Source: Bacillota bacterium (lineage in GTDB: Bacteria > Bacillota > Clostridia > Lachnospirales > Lachnospiraceae). From it: DNA of 64,000 nt. Where the stretch lies: positions 1-64,000 of the forward strand of contig JAEWAK010000045.1 in NCBI GenBank assembly GCA_023391695.1, read 5' to 3'. The translations under genes and the position numbers were made by a program. The notes below the pieces were generated by a model. It was not told the DNA's origin and made no database searches. It was given only the letters and a program-made list of their open reading frames with translations. This document shows, piece by piece, positions 34,278 through 41,900 of this stretch. Position 1 is the stretch's first letter; every line of letters begins with the position of its first letter.

Positions 34278-35105
34278 ATGACAAGAAAAATTGCAATTTA
34301 CGGCAAAGGCGGCATCGGTAAGTCCACCACACAGCAGAATACGGCGGCAGCTATGGCACATTTTTACAATCAGAAAGTATTTATCCATGGTTGCGATCCC
34401 AAAGCAGATTCTACCCGCCTGATTCTTGGCGGAATGAATCAGCAGACCTTAATGGATATGCTTAGAGAAGAAGGCGAAGAAAAGATCACCTCCGAAAAAG
34501 TAGTAAAATCCGGTTACGGCAATATCCGCTGTGTTGAATCAGGCGGTCCCGAACCCGGTGTCGGATGCGCCGGACGTGGTGTAATTACCGCAATTGACCT
34601 GATGGAAAAAAACAATGCCTACACACCGGATCTGGATTTTGTATTTTTTGATGTTTTAGGAGATGTTGTATGCGGCGGTTTTGCCATGCCGATCCGCGAT
34701 GGTAAAGCCCAGGAAGTTTATATTGTGGCATCCGGTGAGATGATGGCAATCTATGCGGCTAACAATATCTGCAAAGGGTTATTAAAATATGCGAAACAGA
34801 GCGGTGTCCGCCTCGGCGGTGTCATCTGTAACAGTCGTAAGGTTGACCGGGAGGCGGAATTTTTGGAAGAATTCACGACTGCAATCGGAACCCAGATGAT
34901 TCATTTTGTACCCCGGGATAATATTGTGCAGAAGGCGGAATTTAACAAGAAAACCGTTGTGGATTATGATGATGAATGTAACCAGGCAAAAGAATACGGG
35001 GAACTGGCCCGTAAAATAATTGAGAACCAGAAATTTGTTATTCCCAAACCCCTGAAAATGGATGACCTGGAAGCCATGGTTGTAAAGTATGGAATTGCAG
35101 ACTGA
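34278..35105 (+). CDS. anfH: Fe-only nitrogenase reductase (dinitrogenase reductase)
   Basis: The 275-residue protein has the P-loop YGKGGIGKSTT, Cys97 and Cys132 that hold the shared [4Fe-4S] cluster, Arg100 in CAGRG (the ADP-ribosylation site in other species) and the switch regions DPKAD and DVLGDVVCGG. It passes electrons with ATP hydrolysis to the AnfDGK component. ATG at 34278 lies nine bases after GGAGG. It is the first gene of the operon. I assign anfH rather than nifH from the downstream anfD and anfG. Confidence 0.95.
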   Translation: MTRKIAIYGKGGIGKSTTQQNTAAAMAHFYNQKVFIHGCDPKADSTRLILGGMNQQTLMDMLREEGEEKITSEKVVKSGYGNIRCVESGGPEPGVGCAGRGVITAIDLMEKNNAYTPDLDFVFFDVLGDVVCGGFAMPIRDGKAQEVYIVASGEMMAIYAANNICKGLLKYAKQSGVRLGGVICNSRKVDREAEFLEEFTTAIGTQMIHFVPRDNIVQKAEFNKKTVVDYDDECNQAKEYGELARKIIENQKFVIPKPLKMDDLEAMVVKYGIAD

Positions 35106-35122
35106 TGAAAGGAGGTTTTTCC

Positions 35123-35440
35123 ATGAAAATGATCAGAGCCATCGTACGTCCCGAAGTTGCGGACGAGGTAGCGGAAGCACTCGCACAAGCCGGGTATTAC
35201 TCATTAACTAAAATTAATGTATTCGGCCGCGGCAAACAAAAAGGTATGACCATCGGCACCATCCACTATGATGAATTTCCCAAAATCATGATTATGATGG
35301 TGGCGAAAGACGAGTCCGTGGAAGAAATAGTTAAAATTATCAAATATAAAGCGTATACCGGTAATTACGGTGACGGCAAAATATTTATATCTTCCGTAGA
35401 TACGGTATTTACGGTTCGTACCGGTGAAGACGGACTTTAA
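35123..35440 (+). CDS. nifI1: PII-like nitrogenase regulator NifI1
   Basis: The 105-residue protein has the GlnB fold with NVFGRGKQKG in the T-loop base and the C-terminal GDGKIFISSVDTVFTVRTGE signature. NifI1 and NifI2 form a complex that blocks the nitrogenase component and releases it upon 2-oxoglutarate binding in methanogens and clostridia. ATG at 35123 was chosen because AAAGGAGG lies upstream. It sits between anfH and anfD, the standard place. Confidence 0.95.
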   Translation: MKMIRAIVRPEVADEVAEALAQAGYYSLTKINVFGRGKQKGMTIGTIHYDEFPKIMIMMVAKDESVEEIVKIIKYKAYTGNYGDGKIFISSVDTVFTVRTGEDGL

Positions 35441-35451
35441 GGAGGGCTGTT

Positions 35452-35832
35452 ATGAAGGAGATAATTGCAATTATCCGGCCAAAGAAAGTAACGGCTACCA
35501 AGGAAGCACTGGAAAGCCTTGGATTTCCCAGCATGACCGCAATCTCCGTATTAGGCCGCGGGAAACAAAAGGGAATAGCTTCCGAACTGGGGATTGACAT
35601 CCGGCCTGAGGTTATAGAACAGGGGAAGAGAGCCGGAAGAAAGTACATGGAATATATTCCGAAAAGGCTCTTATCCATCGTGGCAAGTGAGGCAGATACG
35701 GAAATCATCGTGAAATCCATAATAAAGGTAAACCAGTCAGGGCAGATCGGCGACGGTAAAATATTTGTCTGTCCCATAGAAGATGCCATTACCGTAAGAA
35801 CGGATGAACAAGGAGAAAAAGCAATCAAATAA
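35452..35832 (+). CDS. nifI2: PII-like nitrogenase regulator NifI2
   Basis: The 126-residue PII-family protein shares SVLGRGKQKG and GDGKIFVCPIEDAITVRT with NifI1 but has the longer T-loop insert of NifI2 (IASELGIDIRPEVIEQGKR), thought to contact the nitrogenase. It starts 11 bp after nifI1 behind AAGGAGG. It implies fast post-translational ammonia switch-off of the Fe-only enzyme. Confidence 0.95.
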   Translation: MKEIIAIIRPKKVTATKEALESLGFPSMTAISVLGRGKQKGIASELGIDIRPEVIEQGKRAGRKYMEYIPKRLLSIVASEADTEIIVKSIIKVNQSGQIGDGKIFVCPIEDAITVRTDEQGEKAIK

Positions 35833-35846
35833 AGGAGGAATGATTT

Positions 35847-37409
35847 ATGCCATATCATGAGTTTGAATGCAGCAAATGCATACCGGAAAGAAAGAAACAC
35901 GCTGTTATTAAAGGCTGTGGTGAGAATCTGACGGATGCCCTGCCGCTCGGTTACTTAAATACAATTCCGGGGACCATATCGGAACGGGGCTGTGCTTACT
36001 GCGGGGCAAAGCATGTAATCGGAACCCCCATGAAGGATGTCATACATATGAGCCACGGGCCGGTAGGCTGTACCTACGATACCTGGCAGACGAAACGATA
36101 TATCAGTGATAACGACAACTTCCAGTTAAAATATACTTATGCCACGGACATGAAGGAAAAACACATTATCTTCGGAGCGGAAAAACTGTTAAAGAATAAT
36201 ATTATAGAAGCCTTTAAGGCGTTTCCAAACATTAAGAGAATGACCATTTACCAGACCTGTGCTTCCGCACTGATTGGAGATGATATGAATGCGGTGGCGG
36301 GGGAAGTCATGGAGGAAATGCCGGATGTGGATATCTTCGTATGCAATTCCCCGGGCTTTGGAGGACCCAGCCAGTCCGGCGGCCATCATAAAATCAATAT
36401 TGCCTGGATCAAGCAGAAGGTAGGAACCGTGGAACCCAAAATTACCGGCAATTACGTGATCAACTATGTGGGTGAGTACAATATCCAGGGTGACCAGGAA
36501 GTTATGGTGGATTATTTTAAAAGAATGGGAATCCAGGTATTATCCACCTTTACCGGCAACGGTTCCTATGATGACTTAAGGGCAATGCAAGGTGCCCACT
36601 TAAATGTACTGGAATGTGCCCGTTCCGCAGAATATATCTGCAATGAGCTACGGGTAAAATACGGTACTCCAAGGCTGGATATCGATGGTTTCGGTTTTGA
36701 GCCCCTGTCCAATTCTTTAAGGAAAATCGGATTGTTTTTTGGAATCGAAGACAGGGCACAGGCCATTATTGATGAAGAAACCGCTAAGTGGAAACCGGAA
36801 CTGGACTGGTATAAGGAACGATTAAAAGGGAAAAAGGTATGTTTATGGCCCGGCGGTTCCAAACTCTGGCATTGGGCCCATGCAATCCATGAAGAGATGG
36901 GAGTAGAAGTGGTTTCTGTATATACGAAATTCGGCCATCAGGGAGACATGGAAAAAGGTATCTCAAGATGCGAAGAGGGAGCACTTGCCATTGATGATCC
37001 CAACGAACTGGAAGGCCTGGAAGCCATGGAAATGTTAAAACCGGATATTATTTTTACCGGAAAACGTCCCGGGGAGGTTGCCAAGAAAATCCGGGTCCCT
37101 TACCTGAACGCCCATGCCTACCATAACGGTCCTTGGAAAGGATATGAAGGCTGGGTAAGGTTTGCAAGGGATATCTATAATGCAATTTATTCCCCGGTGC
37201 ATCAGCTGGCCCTTATGGATATCGGCAAGGATGAAATTCCGGATACGGGATTCTTAACACCAAAACTGCTTTCCGACAATAATTTAAGTGAAGAAATAAC
37301 TTCATCTGCGACATTAAGAGAGTATACCGGCAAATACGACTGTCTTACTGATTTACGTAAAAAAACCTATCCGGCATTGACTGTGTCCAAGAAACTTACG
37401 GCAGTATAA
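35847..37409 (+). CDS. anfD: Fe-only nitrogenase alpha chain
   Basis: The 520-residue protein begins MPYHEFECSKCIPERK, the AnfD-specific N-terminus. P-cluster cysteines are seen at about 49 (ERGCAYCG), 75 (GPVGCTYD) and 139 (QTCASALIGDD). The FeFe-cofactor ligands are Cys near 257 (VLECARSAEY) and His near 423 (NAHAYHNGP). It binds the cofactor and forms the alpha2beta2delta2 component with AnfK and AnfG. It starts 14 bp after nifI2 behind AAAGGAGG. Confidence 0.96.
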   Translation: MPYHEFECSKCIPERKKHAVIKGCGENLTDALPLGYLNTIPGTISERGCAYCGAKHVIGTPMKDVIHMSHGPVGCTYDTWQTKRYISDNDNFQLKYTYATDMKEKHIIFGAEKLLKNNIIEAFKAFPNIKRMTIYQTCASALIGDDMNAVAGEVMEEMPDVDIFVCNSPGFGGPSQSGGHHKINIAWIKQKVGTVEPKITGNYVINYVGEYNIQGDQEVMVDYFKRMGIQVLSTFTGNGSYDDLRAMQGAHLNVLECARSAEYICNELRVKYGTPRLDIDGFGFEPLSNSLRKIGLFFGIEDRAQAIIDEETAKWKPELDWYKERLKGKKVCLWPGGSKLWHWAHAIHEEMGVEVVSVYTKFGHQGDMEKGISRCEEGALAIDDPNELEGLEAMEMLKPDIIFTGKRPGEVAKKIRVPYLNAHAYHNGPWKGYEGWVRFARDIYNAIYSPVHQLALMDIGKDEIPDTGFLTPKLLSDNNLSEEITSSATLREYTGKYDCLTDLRKKTYPALTVSKKLTAV

Positions 37410-37419
37410 CGAAGGCAGT

Positions 37420-37527
37420 GTGAAAAAGAAACTGCTTATGCAGTTTTTTGGAAATATGAAAATAAAGTCAGAGGGGCTTTATTTCATATTTCTCCGGATT
37501 TTTTAATGCCGCAGTCGGCGGCGGAAT
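37420..37527 (+). repeat. Intercistronic hairpin repeat between anfD and anfG (copy 2)
   Basis: GTGAAAAAGAAACTGC opens the element, giving hairpin AAAGAAACTGC/GCAGTTTTTT at 37425-37449. A strong stem GAAATATGAAAATAAAG/CTTTATTTCATATTTC at 37451-37493 and CCGGATTTTTT follow. The first part repeats that at 26980. In this place it may act as a processing or mRNA-stability barrier. Confidence 0.65.
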
Positions 37528-37537
37528 GGAGGATATT

Positions 37538-37876
37538 ATGAAAGACAGGATCGAACAGCTTGTGGATTATATTATGAAAAATTGCCTCTGGCAGTTCCAC
37601 TCCCGTGCCTGGGACAGGGAAAAACAGAATGAAGGAATCTTGATGAAGACAATGCAGATTTTATGCGAAGAACCTGTGGAAACCGGTACTCCGGCGGACA
37701 AATGCTACTGGGTGGACGCCGTGTGTCTGGCGGATGCTTTTAAAAAAAAGTACACCTGGATAAACAGCATGGACACTTCGGAGATTAAACTGCTTATGAG
37801 AGGACTGAAAGAACGTATGGATTTTTTGACCATTACAGGCTCCCTGAATCTGGAACTAACCGACCCGCTTTACTAG
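37538..37876 (+). CDS. anfG: Fe-only nitrogenase delta chain
   Basis: The 112-residue protein matches AnfG: CLWQFHSRAWDREKQNEGIL, a CYWVDAVCLADAF segment and a terminal DFLTITGSLNLELTDPLY. The delta subunit exists only in V- and Fe-only nitrogenases, so its presence defines the cluster as alternative. ATG at 37538 follows GGAGG by five bases. It lies between anfD and anfK as usual. Confidence 0.96.
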   Translation: MKDRIEQLVDYIMKNCLWQFHSRAWDREKQNEGILMKTMQILCEEPVETGTPADKCYWVDAVCLADAFKKKYTWINSMDTSEIKLLMRGLKERMDFLTITGSLNLELTDPLY

Positions 37877-37890
37877 AATGGAGGTAACCT

Positions 37891-39279
37891 ATGTCTTGTG
37901 AACTAAAAGAAAAAGAACGTGCCGGTATTATCAATCCCATATTCACCTGCCAGCCCTGCGGTGCACAGTATGCCAGCATCGGGATAAAGAGCTGTATCGG
38001 GATTGTCCATGGGGGACAGGGATGTGTTATGTTTGTCCGTCTGCTTTTCTCCCAGCATTTTAAAGAGAGTTTTGAACTTGCTTCTTCCTCCCTCCATGAA
38101 GACGGCGCCGTATTCGGTGCCCTGAACCGTGTGGAAGAAGCGGTGGACGTACTGTTAATGCGGTATCCCCATGTTAAGACGATACCCATTATTTCAACCT
38201 GCTCCACAGAAGTTATCGGGGATGATATTGACGGTGTTGTAAGAAAGTTAAACAACGGTCTGCTGAAAGAAAAATACGCAGGCAGAGAGGTACATCTGAT
38301 TCCCATTCATACTCCGAGTTTTAAGGGAAGTATGGTAAGCGGCTATGATGTAGCGGTAGAAGAATTTGTCCGGTACTTTGCAAAGAAAACAAAACCCAAC
38401 GGGAAAATCAACCTGATTACCGGCTGGGTCAATCCCGGAGATGTGAAAGCCCTGAAACATCTTTTGGCAGAAATGGGAGTGGATGCAACGGTTTTATTTG
38501 AAATCGAAGAGTTCGATTCTCCCCTTATGCCGGACGGCAACCATGTATCCCACGGTAATACGACCATTGAAGACCTGGCTTCCACCGCAAATGCCATGGG
38601 TACCATAGCACTTAACCGGTATGAGGGCGGAAAGGCAGCCTGGTTTTTGGAAGAGGAATTTGAAATCCCTGCCGTGGTAGGACCCACACCCATCGGAATA
38701 CGGAATACGGATATTTTCATAAGAAACGTAAGTAAAATGACCGGCAGACCCATACCTGCCGCCCTGATTAAGGAACGCGGTATCGCCGTTGATGCACTGA
38801 CGGACCTGACTCATATGTTTTTTGCGGGAAAAAGAGTTGCCATCTACGGCAATGCCGATCTGGTCATTGGATTGACCCAGTTCTGTCTGGATCTGGAGAT
38901 GAAACCCTTGCTGATACTCTTAGGGGATGACAATACATCCTATCCATCGGATCCGAGAATAAAAGAGCTGAAAGAAAATGTAGGTTTTGACATGGAGATT
39001 ATAACGAATGCAGATCTTTGGGAACTGGAAAACAGGATTAAAAACGAAGGACTGGAACTGGATCTTATTCTGGGTCACTCTAAAGGGCGTTTTACCTCCA
39101 TAGATTATAATATCCCAATGTTTCGTGTGGGATTTCCGGTTTATGACCGAGCGGGCATGTACCGTCATCCGGTAGTTGGGTACGAAGGCGCCGTCTGGCT
39201 GGCTGAGCAGATGGCCAACACCCTGTTTACGGATATGGAACATAAGAAGAATAAGGAATGGGTGCTGAATGTCTGGTAA
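37891..39279 (+). CDS. anfK: Fe-only nitrogenase beta chain
   Basis: The 462-residue protein has cysteines at 20 (FTCQPCGA), 45 (GGQGCVMF) and about 110 (ISTCSTEVIGDD) for the P-cluster and a full-length NifK-type fold. It begins MSCELKEKERAGIINP, as AnfK does. It pairs with AnfD. It starts 14 bp after anfG behind GGAGG. No cofactor assembly genes follow. Confidence 0.96.
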   Translation: MSCELKEKERAGIINPIFTCQPCGAQYASIGIKSCIGIVHGGQGCVMFVRLLFSQHFKESFELASSSLHEDGAVFGALNRVEEAVDVLLMRYPHVKTIPIISTCSTEVIGDDIDGVVRKLNNGLLKEKYAGREVHLIPIHTPSFKGSMVSGYDVAVEEFVRYFAKKTKPNGKINLITGWVNPGDVKALKHLLAEMGVDATVLFEIEEFDSPLMPDGNHVSHGNTTIEDLASTANAMGTIALNRYEGGKAAWFLEEEFEIPAVVGPTPIGIRNTDIFIRNVSKMTGRPIPAALIKERGIAVDALTDLTHMFFAGKRVAIYGNADLVIGLTQFCLDLEMKPLLILLGDDNTSYPSDPRIKELKENVGFDMEIITNADLWELENRIKNEGLELDLILGHSKGRFTSIDYNIPMFRVGFPVYDRAGMYRHPVVGYEGAVWLAEQMANTLFTDMEHKKNKEWVLNVW

Positions 39280-39347
39280 TGGAACCGGTTGACTCACCTC
39301 CGGCACCAAAACAGCAGCCGAAACAGGCTCAGAAAGGAAAACAAAGT

Positions 39348-40061
39348 ATGAGACTACACTATCTGCAGCATGTTCCGTTTGAAAATCCCGGCAGTATTCT
39401 GACCTGGGCAGAAGAAAACGGCCATATGATTACAAAAACGGAGTTTTTTAAAGAGAGCCTCCTGCCGGGACAGGAGGAATTTGACTGGCTGGTAATTATG
39501 GGCGGTCCCATGAATATATATGAGGAAGAAAAATATCCCTGGCTGGTTAAGGAAAAGAAATTTATAAAAGACACCATTGAAGCGGGAAAAGTTGTTATGG
39601 GCCTGTGCCTGGGAGGACAGCTGATTGCAGACGTAATTGGAGGCAGGGTAACACAAAATCCTTATAAGGAAATCGGATGGTTTCCGGTACAGCTGAGTAA
39701 GGAGGCAAAGCAATCCCCCTTATTTTCTCATTTTCCGGAGCGGCCCGTTGTATTTGAATGGCACGGGGATATCTTTAGCAGCCTGCCGGAGACCGCGGTT
39801 CTTTTGGCCCGTAATGAAGCCTGTGCCCATCAAGCTTTCCGATATCGGTCCCGTGTATTCGGCTTTCAGTACCACCTGGAGAATACCTTTGAGATTATTA
39901 AAGGCCTGGCGGAAAACTGCGGGGAGGAACTGGTTCCGGATACTTATGTACAGACAGAAAAAGAACTGCTGTCCCATCCCGAATATATCAAACAGGATAA
40001 CGAATGGATGGCTTTATTTTTAGACCGGTTGGAAAAAATGTATGAGGAGGGTGCCTTATGA
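39348..40061 (+). CDS. Class I glutamine amidotransferase-like protein in the anf operon
   Basis: The 237-residue protein has the oxyanion segment IMGGPMNIYEE, nucleophile Cys87 in GLCLGGQ and the His176-x-Glu178 pair in FQYHLENT. It is the stand-alone GMP-synthase-like type that releases ammonia from glutamine or hydrolyses gamma-glutamyl bonds. ATG at 39348 follows AGAAAGGAA; an upstream in-frame start would overlap anfK and add a Pro/Gln/Lys-rich leader. It overlaps the next gene by ATGA. Its link to nitrogenase is unknown. Confidence 0.85.
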   Translation: MRLHYLQHVPFENPGSILTWAEENGHMITKTEFFKESLLPGQEEFDWLVIMGGPMNIYEEEKYPWLVKEKKFIKDTIEAGKVVMGLCLGGQLIADVIGGRVTQNPYKEIGWFPVQLSKEAKQSPLFSHFPERPVVFEWHGDIFSSLPETAVLLARNEACAHQAFRYRSRVFGFQYHLENTFEIIKGLAENCGEELVPDTYVQTEKELLSHPEYIKQDNEWMALFLDRLEKMYEEGAL

Positions 40062-40570
40062 TGGAGCAGATACGTTACAAACAGCGCATATGTACGGATC
40101 GGGAGAAAATTGAAACCTTTCTTATACAGGCCAGGACCGGAGTACTGGCAGTATCAGGCGGGGAATATCCCTATGCGGTTCCGTTAAACTATGTATGGCA
40201 TGACGGCTGCATCTTCTTTCACGGCATGGGTTCCGGTAAAAAAGAGGATATCCTGTCACAGAGTCCTCCGGCAGCATTTACCGTATACGAAGAATACGGC
40301 ACCGTGAAAGATCCCGTGCCCTGCCATGCGGATACGTCATATATGAGCATAATGATATTTGGCAGGGCGGAAAAGGTGACAGATGTGGAGGAAGCGGTAA
40401 AAGCCCTGCAGAAACTGGTGGATAAGTTCTTGCCGAAGTTTTATAGGCACTCCTTAACAGGCAGTCTGATTGAAAAATACCGTTCTTCCATGGACGGCAG
40501 GGCCGTATCCGTTTACCGGATCAGGGCAGAGGCAATGACAGCCAAGGAAAATGCCCCGAACCAGGTATGA
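40058..40570 (+). CDS. FMN-binding split-barrel (PPOX/NimA-like) protein
   Basis: The 170-residue protein resembles NimA/PNPOx-like flavoproteins: GVLAVSGGEYPYAVPLNYVWHDGCIFFHG, then AFTVYEEYG and SIMIFGRAEKV. FMN or haem binding is typical. Its start overlaps the amidotransferase stop (ATGATGG), showing coupling. A redox role for the Fe-only nitrogenase, such as electron supply or oxygen protection, is possible but not shown. Confidence 0.82.
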   Translation: MMEQIRYKQRICTDREKIETFLIQARTGVLAVSGGEYPYAVPLNYVWHDGCIFFHGMGSGKKEDILSQSPPAAFTVYEEYGTVKDPVPCHADTSYMSIMIFGRAEKVTDVEEAVKALQKLVDKFLPKFYRHSLTGSLIEKYRSSMDGRAVSVYRIRAEAMTAKENAPNQV

Positions 40571-40584
40571 AAGAATGAGGTGTT

Positions 40585-41532
40585 GTGGAAACCATGATAG
40601 AACATGGACTGAAAGGTATAACCAGTTATACCTTCTATGATAACGGAAGAATGGAGAAGTGCAGATTAAGTGCTTATAATGTCATTCCCACGAAATACGG
40701 TTATCTTGTGCCCCAATACAGGAATCCCGGAATAAGGAGAAAAGACTCGAAGGCTCTATCCTTTTACCCAAGCGGAAGATTACGGAGTATTTCCCTGGAC
40801 CGCCAGACCGGAATTACAACTTCTGTTGGTATTTTCCCGGCAGAATTAATTTCTTTTTACGAAGACGGTTCCATAGACAGCCTATTTCCCCTAAACGGCC
40901 GGATCAGCTTTTCCTGGTCGGAGGAGGAAGAGGGACAGTTAGCGGGAAAGTATGATTTTGACTTTCCCTTTGGTAAATTCCAAGCTAAAATAAGCGGGCT
41001 CCGGTTTTATCCGGATGGCAGTCTGAAAAGTCTGATACTGTGGCCGGGAGAAATAATCCGGCTACATACTCCCGCAGGGTGGCTGCCGGTAAGAATTGGA
41101 TTTAAGCTATATGAAGACGGCTCCCTGGAATCCGTGGAACCGGCGGAACCGGTGTATGTAAATACTCCGGCAGGTTTAATTAAAGCCTATGATACGGCGG
41201 CTATAGGGGTGGATGCGGATAGAAACTCCTTAAGGTTTGACCGAAAAGGGAATCTGTTATCCCTTGCCACCTCCGGGGATATTCTGGTCGTAAATAAAGT
41301 AAGCGGTGAAAAAAGAGTAATTTCTTCTGTAATAAGACCGGGACTGATGGAAGAGGATTTTGTCAGATTACCGGTCCGTATCGCTTTTATGGATCAGAAG
41401 ATAAATATAGGTAATGGAAAGGAACAGGCAGGGTTCTTGGCAGAAGAATGCCTTCTGGACATAGCTTATGACCGGGTATTGGGAGAGAGAGCCTGTTATG
41501 GGGACTGTTCCCTGTGCAAAGGATGTTTATGA
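40585..41532 (+). CDS. Repeat protein with C-terminal cysteine cluster, anf-linked, function unknown
   Basis: The 315-residue protein carries about six short repeats of the form FYPDGSLKSL or LYEDGSLESV, about 25-35 residues apart, resembling MORN-like beta hairpins. The C-terminus reads ACYGDCSLCKGCL, a C-x3-C-x2-C-x2-C cluster that could bind a metal or Fe-S centre. No signal peptide is seen. It starts 14 bp after the split-barrel gene, at GTG 40585 or ATG 40594. I do not recognise a named family. Operon position suggests a link to Fe-only nitrogenase. Confidence 0.7.
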   Translation: METMIEHGLKGITSYTFYDNGRMEKCRLSAYNVIPTKYGYLVPQYRNPGIRRKDSKALSFYPSGRLRSISLDRQTGITTSVGIFPAELISFYEDGSIDSLFPLNGRISFSWSEEEEGQLAGKYDFDFPFGKFQAKISGLRFYPDGSLKSLILWPGEIIRLHTPAGWLPVRIGFKLYEDGSLESVEPAEPVYVNTPAGLIKAYDTAAIGVDADRNSLRFDRKGNLLSLATSGDILVVNKVSGEKRVISSVIRPGLMEEDFVRLPVRIAFMDQKINIGNGKEQAGFLAEECLLDIAYDRVLGERACYGDCSLCKGCL

Positions 41533-41900
41533 AAGGTGTGGTATCCAGGAAGCTTTGGAAAGGAATATAGATTATATGGCGGGGACAGGAAAGCAGAAAT
41601 CTTTTATAAGACGGATGCCATGGAACCGGTTTTCCTGGGATATCTGCATTGATCATTTACCGAAGAGAAATGCCTTTATTCCATTCCTTTTGGGAAAATA
41701 CGGTTATGTAGAAATAATCTGAATTTGTCTTTATTTATTTGCACTGCGGGGAACTCTATGCTATAATCTTAAAAAATTCATGCGCCACCTGCGGCTGCAG
41801 GGTGCCGCAGGTATCATGCCGGAAGAGCTCACCTTTTTTATATAATATAACAGGCCGGCTTGTGATATGCATGGCCGGCTTGGCATCAGGAGGAAACCGG
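41533..41900. other. Gap with hairpins before the histidine kinase gene
   Basis: An open frame continues to 41722 in another phase (RMPWNRFSWDICIDHLP) but has no ribosome binding site; it may be a remnant. ACCTGCGGC (about 41791) pairs with GCCGCAGGT (about 41805), a likely terminator-type hairpin, and GGCCGGCTT occurs twice at about 41851-41881. TCATGCGCCACCTGCGGCTGC resembles 27068. Confidence 0.4.

Noticed and set aside
35847..39279. Molybdenum (nif) or vanadium (vnf) nitrogenase
   Set aside because: A delta subunit excludes Mo-nitrogenase, and the anfD N-terminus and anfG sequence fit the Fe-only type rather than vnf.
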